Source: Noviherbaspirillum sp. Root189
GTDB lineage: Bacteria; Pseudomonadota; Gammaproteobacteria; Burkholderiales; Burkholderiaceae_D
Length of the DNA: 64,000 bases
Direction: 5' to 3'
Assembly: GCF_001428545.1 (NCBI RefSeq)
Contig: NZ_LMHZ01000056.1
Location: 108,894-172,893, forward strand
Part shown: one piece after another, positions 42,075 through 51,015 of the stretch
How the letters are laid out: every line of letters begins with the position of its first letter
Position numbering within the stretch: the stretch's first letter is position 1
Notes under the pieces: generated by a model
Databases searched by the model: none
Told to the model about the DNA's origin: nothing
Seen by the model: the letters and a program-made list of their open reading frames with translations, nothing else
Position numbers and translations under genes: made by a program

Positions 42075-42688
42075 TGGATAGAGTGGAAGGTCGAAAAATA
42101 TATTGCGTTAGGAAGACAAGATCATGCAACTCGTCTGAGAAGTTAGCGCATCGCGCCGCCGCCTTGCAGCCAAGGTTCGGCCAACACCTACGGGTAAAGC
42201 AATTCCGCCTGCGTTGGAGCTTGCATTATAGTCGGCTATTTACGCTCCTTATGTTGCTCTAAAACAAAGACACAGCGGTTACGAGAAAAGCGTGCAACAC
42301 CGTCTGTTATATTCGTACCAAAAAGGCTGGATTTCGACTTTTATTTATATAAGGTAAGGACCATTCGCCCATCGCTTCGTTCCACAGCTTGACCTGTCCA
42401 TTGAACGTAAGCCTCAACGATGCTTAAGGCCTTGTCTGTATCGACATTGCTTGTCCATGGCTTGCACATGATAGACCATCACGCTCACTACCTTGCGGTA
42501 TACAGCATATACAGCATGGTGGAATGCCGCATGTTAAGGAACAATCTCGCCGGCGTAATGACCAATAAGAAATTCGTTAGCCATCGGAAAAGTTTATATA
42601 ACTCCGTGACGTAATGCGTTGGCATCGGGATCGATATAACGATTATTCTGACTGCGAAATATGCCTATCTCATATTGAAGGAGCTTAC
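42075..42688. other. Long intergenic region with a 9-bp tandem repeat
   Basis: About 614 bp between divergent genes. I see no convincing gene; a 64-codon frame at 42420-42614 has no ribosome site or family features. TATACAGCA is repeated in tandem at 42499-42516. The AT-rich parts near 42330-42360 and 42590-42670 may hold promoters. Confidence 0.5.
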
Positions 42689-43777
42689 ATGCAGCAGATG
42701 TCGGCTGGTATCCAGTGGTACTTTGAACTTCTCGACCAAGCAAGAAGACGCCACGGTATTGCGATGGAGCACCTTGGCTATGTGCCAAACGAAACCGAGT
42801 CTGAAGTTGCTTTGAGTATGCCTGGTTTACGCCTGCGGCGCTTTTCAGGCAACCATACATCCAGGGATATCGCGTTGATTGTCCCGGCACCGATCAAACA
42901 GGCGTATATCTGGGATCTCGCACCGGAACGGAGCGTGGTAAGGGATGCGCTTAACAACGGGTTGCAGGTCTATCTCATCGAATGGACTGAACCGGGCAAG
43001 GCGGAAGCCGGCTTTGGCCTGGAGCACTATGGATATCGCTTGCTCGATGCGTGCGTCGATACGATCGAACGGGAAAATTCACGACATCACGACACCTGCA
43101 TCTCGTTGCTCAGTCATTCTCTTGGCGGCGTCCTGGCTGCCATCTATGCGGCCATGCGCCCTGAGCGCGTCGCCAGTCTGGTGCTTGTCGAGGCACCGCT
43201 CAAGTTCGCCGGCTGCACAGGTGCCTTCGGCCCGCTTCTTGCCGCCGGACCGCGTGCTCACACGATGACCGCAGAGTTTGATCGTGTTCCTGGCACGATC
43301 CTCAACCTCGCCAGCATGCTTGCCGCTCCGTCCACCTTCGGCGCGGAGCGCTATGCGGATCTGCTGGCGTGCATGGGTTCGTCCGAAGACCTTCGCACAC
43401 ACTTCCTGGTCGAACGCTGGACGCTTGATGAAGCACCGATGTCAACCGCACTGTTTCAGGACGTGATCGAACGTTTGTACCACGGAGATGCGTTTATGTG
43501 TGGCACGCTGGAGATTGACGGGCATCGACTGGCTCCTGCTGCGGTCGTTTGTCCGATCTACGCCGTGTATGATCCACGCAGCCGCATTATTCCTTCCATA
43601 TCGGTAACCGGCTTTGTAGAAGCGACATCAAGTAGCGACAGGCGCTTCTATGTCTATCAGGGAGATACCGGTGTCGCGCTCGCTCATGTCGGTGCGCTCG
43701 TGGGAGAAAGCGCGCATAGTAAGCTCTGGCCAGAAATACTGGCGTGGCTGCCGAAGGCGCATGGCAGCACCCATTGA
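42689..43777 (+). CDS. PhaC-like alpha/beta hydrolase with serine nucleophile
   Basis: This 362-residue protein resembles polyhydroxyalkanoate synthase-type alpha/beta hydrolases: LIVPAPIKQAYIWDLAPERSVVRDALNNG and VYLIEWTEPG fit the PhaC core. The nucleophile motif is SHSLGG rather than the Cys box of true PHA synthases, so the enzyme is more likely an acyl hydrolase or transferase. The start has a GAAGGAG site at 42677. Substrate unknown; no other pha gene is near. Confidence 0.75.
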   Translation: MQQMSAGIQWYFELLDQARRRHGIAMEHLGYVPNETESEVALSMPGLRLRRFSGNHTSRDIALIVPAPIKQAYIWDLAPERSVVRDALNNGLQVYLIEWTEPGKAEAGFGLEHYGYRLLDACVDTIERENSRHHDTCISLLSHSLGGVLAAIYAAMRPERVASLVLVEAPLKFAGCTGAFGPLLAAGPRAHTMTAEFDRVPGTILNLASMLAAPSTFGAERYADLLACMGSSEDLRTHFLVERWTLDEAPMSTALFQDVIERLYHGDAFMCGTLEIDGHRLAPAAVVCPIYAVYDPRSRIIPSISVTGFVEATSSSDRRFYVYQGDTGVALAHVGALVGESAHSKLWPEILAWLPKAHGSTH

Positions 43778-43810
43778 TGTTGTGTCGCGATCTGTCTCAG
43801 CCGAATGAAA

Positions 43811-43831
43811 AGCCCGCGCAAGCGGGCTTTT
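43811..43831. terminator. Bidirectional terminator
   Basis: AGCCCGC (43811-43817) pairs with GCGGGCT (43822-43828) over a GCAA loop, with AAA before and TTT after. It sits between two convergent genes. Confidence 0.85.
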
Positions 43832-43854
43832 CATGTCGCTCTTAAAAGCTGCGC

Positions 43855-44193
43855 TTACTTGCTGCCTGAAACCTCTGCGCCTGCACCGGATGAATTGCCG
43901 GTATTGCTGCCGCTGCGTGACTGGGAACGGGAATGCATCTTGCCATGCCCTTTGCCGCCACGCCCACTACGAGATTTGGTCGTGGTCGATTCGCTCGACC
44001 CCGAGCTCATATCCTGGCTGGATGTCGACGCCTGCTGTCGTGCCTGGATATCAGCGGCGCGCTGCTCGACATCGGCGACTTTGGCCGGATCAGTGCTTTC
44101 ACGGATCTCTGTCGACGGTGCCTGGGACTGGGCAAATACTACGCCCGTGACAGTCAGCAGGGAAATCAGCATTGCCATCGATGTTTTCTTCAT
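43855..44193 (-). CDS. Small secreted low-complexity protein
   Basis: This 112-residue protein has a signal peptide (about 1-21, cut near VFA-QS) and a mature part rich in Ser, Gly, Lys, Arg and Gln (KSRSGRGGKGHGKMHSRSQS), likely disordered. The start at 44193 has a GGAGG site. Function unknown. Confidence 0.6.
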   Translation of the reverse strand: MKKTSMAMLISLLTVTGVVFAQSQAPSTEIRESTDPAKVADVEQRAADIQARQQASTSSQDMSSGSSESTTTKSRSGRGGKGHGKMHSRSQSRSGSNTGNSSGAGAEVSGSK

Positions 44194-44380
44194 TGTTACC
44201 TCCATTATATAAACTGGAACGAACGCTCGGGATCGTGACAGTGCGTGCCGTAGACCTGATGCGCATTTTTCATTCAGCTTGTCTTCTGAAAACCTTGCGT
44301 CAAGCTGCTATCCATACGACCGCACGCTACTATTTCAGTTTCGTCAACATCGGTAAAAATGCAATGGCCAATTAGCGCGA

Positions 44381-44884
44381 TCAATAATTGGATGCGTCTG
44401 AACTGGATGTGCCAGTGACACGGCCTGTGGTCATATCGAAATGCACGTTAAAGAAACGTTCAGTGGTGCCGGTCAGATAGCGCCAGTCCCATGCTTCTTC
44501 GTTCTTCAGCTTATATTGCTGGACCGTGCGTGGCTTGCCAAGCATACGGCGCACGGTATCTTTTGTCATACCGGTCTTGATGCGGCCAAAGGTTTCCTCG
44601 GTCAGCAGCTGCCGGTAGTCCTTGAGTTTTCCATGCTTGTCGATGATGAATTCCCAGGTGCGCACTCCTTCCGGGCCTTTGGGATACTGCAGCTCACGTC
44701 CGCCGTCGTCGTCTTCCCACACGGTTTCCGGCTGTCCCATCACCATGCGTACGTCCGATTCGGACGAAACTCCTTTTTCCAGTTTATCCAAACCAAACTC
44801 CTGGATCGGCTTTCCTTGCTTATCACAGCCGACAGTCAGAAAAGCCACTATCGCCAGCATGAATCCGCCAAGCAATTTATCCAT
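44381..44884 (-). CDS. BamE/SmpA-like lipoprotein
   Basis: This 167-residue protein has a lipoprotein signal with lipobox LTVGC (Cys at about 20), then two repeats of a SmpA/OmlA-like unit: VSSESDVRMVMGQPETVW and MTKDTVRRMLGKPRTVQQY, each with the typical G-P turn. BamE-type proteins support outer membrane assembly; this one has two units, unlike classical single-unit BamE. The start at 44884 has an AAGGAG site. Confidence 0.75.
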   Translation of the reverse strand: MDKLLGGFMLAIVAFLTVGCDKQGKPIQEFGLDKLEKGVSSESDVRMVMGQPETVWEDDDGGRELQYPKGPEGVRTWEFIIDKHGKLKDYRQLLTEETFGRIKTGMTKDTVRRMLGKPRTVQQYKLKNEEAWDWRYLTGTTERFFNVHFDMTTGRVTGTSSSDASNY

Positions 44885-45071
44885 GACGCTCCTTATGTTG
44901 ATGTTGTATTGAGAGTGCCTGTGCAGTGATGTTGCACAAAGAAAGGCGCGATATTGAGCACCGTCAAAAAACATAGTAATGGAAAGAGCCGCCTGCCGCT
45001 GCGACGCGGCGCACGATGGCGCACTAAAGTAGTGAACGCAGAAGGTCTGCAGGTCGCGGTTGCCTTTGCCG

Positions 45072-46025
45072 TCAGAACCCGATCCGGCGCTTGCCCGTTT
45101 CCGCCTTGAGTCGAACATCTTCCGGGGTCAGAGCGGTGCGCCCGGCAGCAACGGCATAGCCGAGGCCATCGAGCAGCGCCTTGCGCATTTCTCTTGGAGA
45201 GACTTCAGATAACTTGTCGAGCACGTTATCCGACAATTCCTCATCGACATGCTTAAGCCGCAGCTCACGCAGCAGGCCTACATATACACGCTGTGCAATA
45301 CCTGCAGCCTGATCAGGCGTTGGCGACGGCACTTCGTACACGGCCATGCGCGACAGCAGCGCTTCCGGTATGCCATCGATACTGTTGGCAGTCAGCACCC
45401 AGAATACCTGGCTGGCGTCCAGGTCGACATCGATGAATTCATCATGGAAAGCGCGCGACGTTTCAGGCTCAAGCAACTGGTACAGGGCGGCCATGGGGTC
45501 AGACTGGGTTGAGCCTGTCGCCTTTTCAACTTCATCAAGCAGGACAACAGGATTGGCGAACTTGCCGCGTACCAGGCGCTCGGCGACCTTGCCGCATTTT
45601 GCACCTTTCCAGGTCGATGAACTGCCAGTAATCACAAAGCCGGCCGACAATGCATTCATGCTGATGAACTCGAATTCTGTGCCGAGCACGGCCGCGAGCT
45701 TTTTTCCAAAATGGGTCTTGCCGACACCGGGATCACCCAATAGCAGCACCGGCATCACGTTAAAACTTGCACCGCCTGCAATCGACAACCCAAGATAACG
45801 CTTCAGGTCGTCCAGCACGTCGCTGAAATTGGGGCAATCTTCGTAAAGCGGTTCCAGCGCACTGGTCGAGGAAGGCGTGGTCACGAAACGCTCTGCACCA
45901 AGTTCAAGCATATTTTCGTAAAACGCTTCAAGCTCTGGCGATTTCAATGCGCGTGCCCTTTCCTGGGCAGACTCAACTTCCTTCATGCTATAGATCGGAT
46001 GAGAGCGAGCGAGTGTAATCGTCAT
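45072..46025 (-). CDS. Lon/ClpX-like AAA ATPase without a protease domain
   Basis: This 317-residue protein has Walker A LLGDPGVGKTHFGKK (near 93), Walker B NPVVLLDEVEKA (near 165), a sensor Asn in WVLTANS and an arginine in LLSRMAVYEVP. It resembles the AAA module of Lon, and lacks the zinc domain of ClpX and the protease domain of Lon. It likely remodels proteins or works with an unlinked peptidase. The start at 46025 has an AGGAG site. The BamE-like gene lies downstream on the same strand. Confidence 0.82.
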   Translation of the reverse strand: MTITLARSHPIYSMKEVESAQERARALKSPELEAFYENMLELGAERFVTTPSSTSALEPLYEDCPNFSDVLDDLKRYLGLSIAGGASFNVMPVLLLGDPGVGKTHFGKKLAAVLGTEFEFISMNALSAGFVITGSSSTWKGAKCGKVAERLVRGKFANPVVLLDEVEKATGSTQSDPMAALYQLLEPETSRAFHDEFIDVDLDASQVFWVLTANSIDGIPEALLSRMAVYEVPSPTPDQAAGIAQRVYVGLLRELRLKHVDEELSDNVLDKLSEVSPREMRKALLDGLGYAVAAGRTALTPEDVRLKAETGKRRIGF

Positions 46026-46416
46026 GTCTGAAACTCCTGAGGCTCCGGGACGCATGGCCGCATAGTCGAATGGTCGTATGTCAGCTCTGCAAAAACTACA
46101 ATTGGCATTGTCCTTTAAAAATATCTGCTAGCGAGTAAGTTGCAGCGTTCGGCATGGGCCAACTTTTCCATGCCTTCATTACTCACCATGCAAACTCTGT
46201 TCCAAGGCAAAGATTTCCGCTATTCATCGTTACCCTTATTCCACCTAAATTGGCGGACCATGTCAATGACATGCTGCGAATGCAGAAGAGATGTGGCTGT
46301 CGCGCCGCACTAAGCACTGCATTTCCAGAAAAGAGAACCATGAAAAGCCAATGCCGGCGTACAGTATCTGATACTGCCGCTCCGCAATCTTCAAACAGAA
46401 CCCTTGGCAAAAGTCT
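46026..46416. other. Intergenic region without clear gene
   Basis: About 390 bp. A 27-codon frame at 46339-46422 and longer frames on both strands lack support. The palindrome CAGTATCTGATACTG lies near 46363 and could be an operator. Confidence 0.45.
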
Positions 46417-47322
46417 TTAAGCGGCTAAAGCCGTACGATTCAGCATCTCGGCCGCTGCGATGGCAATCGCGTCAGAAACATCGATTTCGTTGGTCTCATG
46501 TGCGATTGTGTTGCAGCTGACGATCCGTGCCACACCGGCCTCAGTCAATTCCTGGCAAGCGCTGCCAGCAAAAACCCCATGGACCGCAACACACACCGGT
46601 GCCGGCAGGTTTGTGTTGCGCAGATGGAGCACGGCGGCAAGCATGGTCTTGCCGCTGGAGGCAATGTCATCAACCACGACAGGCGTTGCACCATCCCATC
46701 CCGTGGTGTCGGGTACGGACACTTCCACTTCGCGATCGCCATAGCGGGTCTTTTGCAGGATGGCATGCTGACAGCCGGCAGCGGCTGCAACCTTCGCAGC
46801 CCATTGCTCGCTTTCCGCATCAGGACCAATGATGACCGGATCAGGTATATTGGCCTTAATCCAGGCAGCGATTGATAATGCGGATTGCACGACACGGGTA
46901 GGAATGGAATAGATCTCCGATAGGCTGCTGTGCCTGTGGAGGTGTGGATCTACCGTTACCAGCCAGTCACAGCACGAAGAAATGAGTCGTGCAATATGGG
47001 ACGAAGTTTGGCCTTCACCAGATTTGAACCTGGAATCCTGGCGCATATAGGCCAGATATGGTGCGATCAGGCCGACACTGCGTGCACCAAGCTCGCGGGC
47101 AATATTTGCCGCAAGGTAAAGCTGAACGAGTTTCTCATCAGGCTTGTGCAGCGTACAGACAAGCACGACATCCCGGCCCTCGACTGCCGACAGCAAGCGG
47201 ATATACGACTCGCCATCGGGGAAGCGACGGCTCTCGATCCGTCCGACTTCACATCCAATTGCACGGGCAAGACGCTTGCCTGCCTCTTCGTTGCCTGGCA
47301 ACGCAAACAGCACCGGCATCAT
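46417..47322 (-). CDS. Ribose-phosphate pyrophosphokinase family protein
   Basis: This 301-residue protein has the PRPP synthetase fold: RRFPDGESYIRL, RQDSRFKSGEGQTSSHIARLI, the flexible loop KTRYGDREVEV, and the PRPP-binding loop VVVDDIASSGKTM. It makes PRPP from ribose 5-phosphate and ATP for nucleotides, His and Trp. It is a little shorter than the main bacterial Prs (about 315) and stands outside the usual ispE-prs-rplY context, so it may be a second, specialised copy. Confidence 0.85.
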   Translation of the reverse strand: MMPVLFALPGNEEAGKRLARAIGCEVGRIESRRFPDGESYIRLLSAVEGRDVVLVCTLHKPDEKLVQLYLAANIARELGARSVGLIAPYLAYMRQDSRFKSGEGQTSSHIARLISSCCDWLVTVDPHLHRHSSLSEIYSIPTRVVQSALSIAAWIKANIPDPVIIGPDAESEQWAAKVAAAAGCQHAILQKTRYGDREVEVSVPDTTGWDGATPVVVDDIASSGKTMLAAVLHLRNTNLPAPVCVAVHGVFAGSACQELTEAGVARIVSCNTIAHETNEIDVSDAIAIAAAEMLNRTALAA

Positions 47323-47843
47323 GGGTCAACCTCTATTTAGTTCCGAATGGATTCAATGTACACATCCGCCTATACCAATCTATGCGCCAGCGCAGACCGC
47401 GCTTCTTTAGCGCTGCAATGCGCGCTTACCCAACACGCCAGTTGATCCATAGCAAGCTTGGCCATGCGCATTCGTCCCGATCTGCATGTAAATTTTACCG
47501 TGCGCATCTTTTCCATCGCGAACTGAAAGAACGTGCAGGCAAGACCGAAACGATCAACAAGCGATCCAGCCATTTTTAATGCCGGAACCGGGCGATGCAG
47601 CTTGTGCTACTCCGATTTTCACACCGCCATTCCCGCTGATGTGCTTGCATGCATCTTGCTACTAACGTAGATGTGCACATGCACCTCAAGCAAATACAGA
47701 CGCGAGGCAATGTGGATTCATTGACGAGTCTCATCATTTAATGTTTTCAGCCCGCCCTATACTTAACTTGAGAGCGACAGAAACGTAAACCGATTTCGTG
47801 TGTCCATCCTGAATACACGGCAAACTTGCGGGGAGCAGATGCA
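47323..47843. other. Divergent control region of prs-like and prkA genes
   Basis: About 520 bp with no convincing gene. It holds the sigma-S-like promoter of prkA at its right end (separate entry). The long frames in it are not supported by starts or family features. Confidence 0.5.
47757..47766 (+). promoter_or_regulatory. Sigma-S-type extended -10 of prkA
   Basis: CTATACTTAA (47757-47766) matches the extended -10 consensus of sigma-S promoters. It lies 78 bp before the prkA start. No good -35 is seen, which is common for this class. This fits the known stationary-phase control of yeaGH in enterics. Confidence 0.6.
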
Positions 47844-49793
47844 ATGACCACTCAAAGTGATGTCAACCGTACCGAGCAGCAAGAGGACCTTCTGAAAAGT
47901 CTGGTCGCCTTCACCAAGGACCATCGTGCAGTGTATTGGTCCGGGACGCTCTCGGATTTCCTCGATCGCATAATGACTGCAGACCCACGTGGTGCTGCGC
48001 GTACGTCCCACCAGTACATGTGGGACATGATTCGCTGGATGGGCGGCGAAGATGAAACCGGCAACTTCCGATGCAAGTTGTTTGACCAGGAACTGTTCGG
48101 CGTCGACGAATCGATCGAACGTGTCGTCGACTACTTCAAGGCTGCTGCTGCGGGGTCGGAAGTCGGACGTCGCCTGCTGCTGTTGCTGGGTCCGCCATCG
48201 GGCGGCAAATCAACGCTGGTGATCCTTCTCAAACGCGGGCTCGAAGAATACAGCCGCACGGAAGCGGGCGCGGTATACGGGATCCAGGGATGCCCGGTGC
48301 ATGAATCGCCTTTGCACCTCGTACCCCATTCTTTGCGCGCACGCTTCCGCGAGACGTATGGCGTCGAAATCAGCGGTGAAGTCTGCCCGCACTGCCGTAC
48401 CCGTCTCGAGAACGACTACGATGGCGATTTCCTGCGCATGCCGGTTGAGCGGATTTTCATTTCCGAGGCAGGACGCGTGGGTATCGGCACCTATGCGCCG
48501 CACGATCCGACGACTGCGGACCTCGCTGACCTTGTCGGCTCCGTGGATTTGTCCAAGGTCGCCGAGTACGGCGACGAAGGCGACCCGCGTGCATGGTCGT
48601 GGTCCGGCGCTGTCTACGCAGCGAGCCGCGGCATGCTGGAGATGATCGAGATTCTGAAGGTCAAGCGCGAATTCCTTTACCTGCTGCTGACGCTGACACA
48701 GGAAAAGAACGTCAAGGTGTCACGCTTTCCGCTGATCTATCTGGACGAAACGATTCTCGCTCACACCAACCTTGCAGAATTCCGCAAATTTTTGCAGGAG
48801 AGCGAGAATGAAGCCCTGCTTGACCGCATGGTTATTATCCAGGTGCCCTATACGCTGAATTACAAGGATGAGGCGCGAATTTACAAGAAACTGATTTCGT
48901 CCGCCGCACCGGCCTTCCGTGAAGTGCACCTCGACCCGCACGTGTTGCACGCCGCCGCGGTGTTTGCAATCCTGACTCGCCTGCATGAAGGCGAAGACAA
49001 GGAACTGGAACTAAGCAAGAAAGTGCGTCTCTACGCCAGTGAAGAGGTCGAGGGCTATGCACATGCGGAAACGGAGAAGCTCAAGCAACGCATGCCCGAT
49101 GAAGGCCTTGCAGGTATTTCACCGCGCTTTGTCATCAACGCGCTGTCGAATGCCATCATCCAGTCGAACGCAAAGAGCCTGACCACGATGGACGTGCTGC
49201 TCGCACTGAAGGACTCGATTGAAAACGATGCACGTATCGACCCGAAGCGCAAGCGCAAATGGATTGATTATCTTGTGCTGGCGCGCAAGGATTTCTATAA
49301 CCGCTGGGTCAAGGAAGATGTGCACAAGGCCTTGTTCGTCTCCTTCGAACAGGAAGCCCAGGATCTGCTCGACAAGTACCTTGATGAAGTGGAGGCGATG
49401 CTCGACAACCGCCACATCAAGGACCCGATCACGAACGAAGAACGCAAACCGGATGAACGCTTCCTGCGCGCGGTCGAAGAAAAGATCCACATCTCCGATT
49501 CAGGCAAACAGTCCTTCCGCCAGGAGGTGGTCCGCAAAGCCATGGGCGCGTACAAGCGTGGCGAGAAGTTCACGCTCGACAGTCATGCGCAGTTGCATAA
49601 CGCGGTCCAGCAGTACCTGTTTGAACAGCGCCGTGATGTATTGCGGCTTGTCAGTTCCACCACGCGTCCTGACGAAGAAGTGCGTCAGAAAATTTCCGTG
49701 GTGGAGAAACGGCTTGTCGACGAGTATGCGTATGACAGCCACAGCGCACGCGAGGCACTGAACTATGTGACCACGTTGATGGCGCAGGAATGA
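47844..49793 (+). CDS. prkA: PrkA/YeaG-type protein kinase
   Basis: This 649-residue protein is PrkA: N-terminal AAA-like domain with LLLGPPSGGKSTL (near 120), the segment GCPVHESPLHLVP, CPHCRTRLENDYDGD with a Cys pair, and a C-terminal kinase-like part with YNRWVKEDVHKAL. It acts in stress and starvation responses. The start at ATG 47844 follows GGGGAG; a TTG at 47826 is less likely. It heads the operon with yeaH and spoVR. Confidence 0.93.
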   Translation: MTTQSDVNRTEQQEDLLKSLVAFTKDHRAVYWSGTLSDFLDRIMTADPRGAARTSHQYMWDMIRWMGGEDETGNFRCKLFDQELFGVDESIERVVDYFKAAAAGSEVGRRLLLLLGPPSGGKSTLVILLKRGLEEYSRTEAGAVYGIQGCPVHESPLHLVPHSLRARFRETYGVEISGEVCPHCRTRLENDYDGDFLRMPVERIFISEAGRVGIGTYAPHDPTTADLADLVGSVDLSKVAEYGDEGDPRAWSWSGAVYAASRGMLEMIEILKVKREFLYLLLTLTQEKNVKVSRFPLIYLDETILAHTNLAEFRKFLQESENEALLDRMVIIQVPYTLNYKDEARIYKKLISSAAPAFREVHLDPHVLHAAAVFAILTRLHEGEDKELELSKKVRLYASEEVEGYAHAETEKLKQRMPDEGLAGISPRFVINALSNAIIQSNAKSLTTMDVLLALKDSIENDARIDPKRKRKWIDYLVLARKDFYNRWVKEDVHKALFVSFEQEAQDLLDKYLDEVEAMLDNRHIKDPITNEERKPDERFLRAVEEKIHISDSGKQSFRQEVVRKAMGAYKRGEKFTLDSHAQLHNAVQQYLFEQRRDVLRLVSSTTRPDEEVRQKISVVEKRLVDEYAYDSHSAREALNYVTTLMAQE

Positions 49794-49821
49794 TGCGCAT
49801 TGCGCATCTTAAGGTTCAACT

Positions 49822-50979
49822 ATGAGCGATCTCATCACGATCTCTGCTGAAACACCCTGGTATGACCTGTTCTCCAGGGGCTCGCGCGACTGGCTCCGCC
49901 ACAATGAGAAAGTGCGCGAGGCCGTCAAGGAGAACCTTCCCAACCTGGTAGCGGGGCCGGATGTCATCACCGGCTCCCAGGAAAGGACCGTGCAGGTTCC
50001 GGTGAAGCTGCTGGAACATGCGCGGTTCCGCCTCAACGAATCTCCTTCGCAAACCCATTCGAGCGCAGGCCAGGGTCAGGGCAAGCCCGGCGACATCCTG
50101 CGGCAAGCGCAACCCGACATGGGTGACGAAGATGGCGAGGGCGGGAATGATGAAGGTGAAGTCAAACTGATGCTGGAGTTCAAGGTTGATGACATCATCG
50201 ACTGGCTGTGGGAAGAATTGCAACTGCCCGATCTGCAGCCCAAGCGCAACACTGCCGTGACCGACGATGAGTATGTCCGTGAAGGCTGGGACAAACATGG
50301 CGCGCGTGCCCGCCTTGACCGTCGGCGCACCGTCAAGGAAGCGGTCAAGCGGCGCGCGACGCAGGAAAATCCGGTTGCCTTCACCAATGAAGACTTGCGC
50401 TTCAAGCAATTGGTGCACCGACGCAAGCCGGCCACCAACGCCGTCGTGATTTTTGCGCTTGATGTTTCGGCCAGCATGACCGACGCTGAACGCAAACTGG
50501 CGAAGAGCTTCTTCTTCTTCGTGCTGCAGGGCATCCGGCGTCGTTATGCAAAGGTAGAAACGCGATTTGTCGCTCATACCACGCAGGCGTGGGAATTCTC
50601 GGAAAGCGAGTTTTTCAATGTGACTGGTACCGGTGGCACCGGCGCTTCCACAGCGTTCAAGTTGGTCCATGAAATGGTGGAGACTGAATACGACCCGTCG
50701 CAATATAACGGCTACATGTTCTACGCATCGGATGGCGAAAATTTCACCGAAGACCGGGCCGCGGCGACCGAGTATCTTGCGAAGCTGGGCAAGTTGCTTA
50801 ATTTCATCGGTTATGTCGAAACGGTACCGGGTTCGCCGCGAACCAGCGAAACGGAAATGAAAATGCTTTGCGGGGAAATCGAGCGTACCGGCGCACCGAT
50901 CGGCAGCAGCATCCTGACTCGCCATGAAGACGTATGGAAAGCAATCCGTAAATTCTTCGTGCAACAGGAATCGGAATAA
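49822..50979 (+). CDS. yeaH: YeaH/YhbH family VWA-containing protein
   Basis: This 385-residue protein is the usual partner of PrkA. The N-terminal third is charged and partly disordered (SQTHSSAGQGQGKPGD), and the C-terminal half has a von Willebrand A-like fold with the MIDAS-type motif DVSASMTD and TGGTGAS. It follows prkA by 28 bp. Its molecular role is not settled. Confidence 0.9.
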   Translation: MSDLITISAETPWYDLFSRGSRDWLRHNEKVREAVKENLPNLVAGPDVITGSQERTVQVPVKLLEHARFRLNESPSQTHSSAGQGQGKPGDILRQAQPDMGDEDGEGGNDEGEVKLMLEFKVDDIIDWLWEELQLPDLQPKRNTAVTDDEYVREGWDKHGARARLDRRRTVKEAVKRRATQENPVAFTNEDLRFKQLVHRRKPATNAVVIFALDVSASMTDAERKLAKSFFFFVLQGIRRRYAKVETRFVAHTTQAWEFSESEFFNVTGTGGTGASTAFKLVHEMVETEYDPSQYNGYMFYASDGENFTEDRAAATEYLAKLGKLLNFIGYVETVPGSPRTSETEMKMLCGEIERTGAPIGSSILTRHEDVWKAIRKFFVQQESE

Positions 50980-51015
50980 GCGCAACAGTAACAGTGAATA
51001 AGGATAGGCGGATAC

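Noticed and set aside
42420..42614. 64-codon frame in the long intergenic region
   Set aside because: No ribosome site, odd His/Met-rich composition and no family features; not enough to call a gene.
46154..46422. Frames of 88, 75 and 27 codons between the AAA ATPase and prs-like genes
   Set aside because: They overlap each other on both strands and none has a good start or typical composition.
49816..50985. 389-codon frame on the - strand
   Set aside because: It is antisense to yeaH over the whole length; yeaH has clear motifs.
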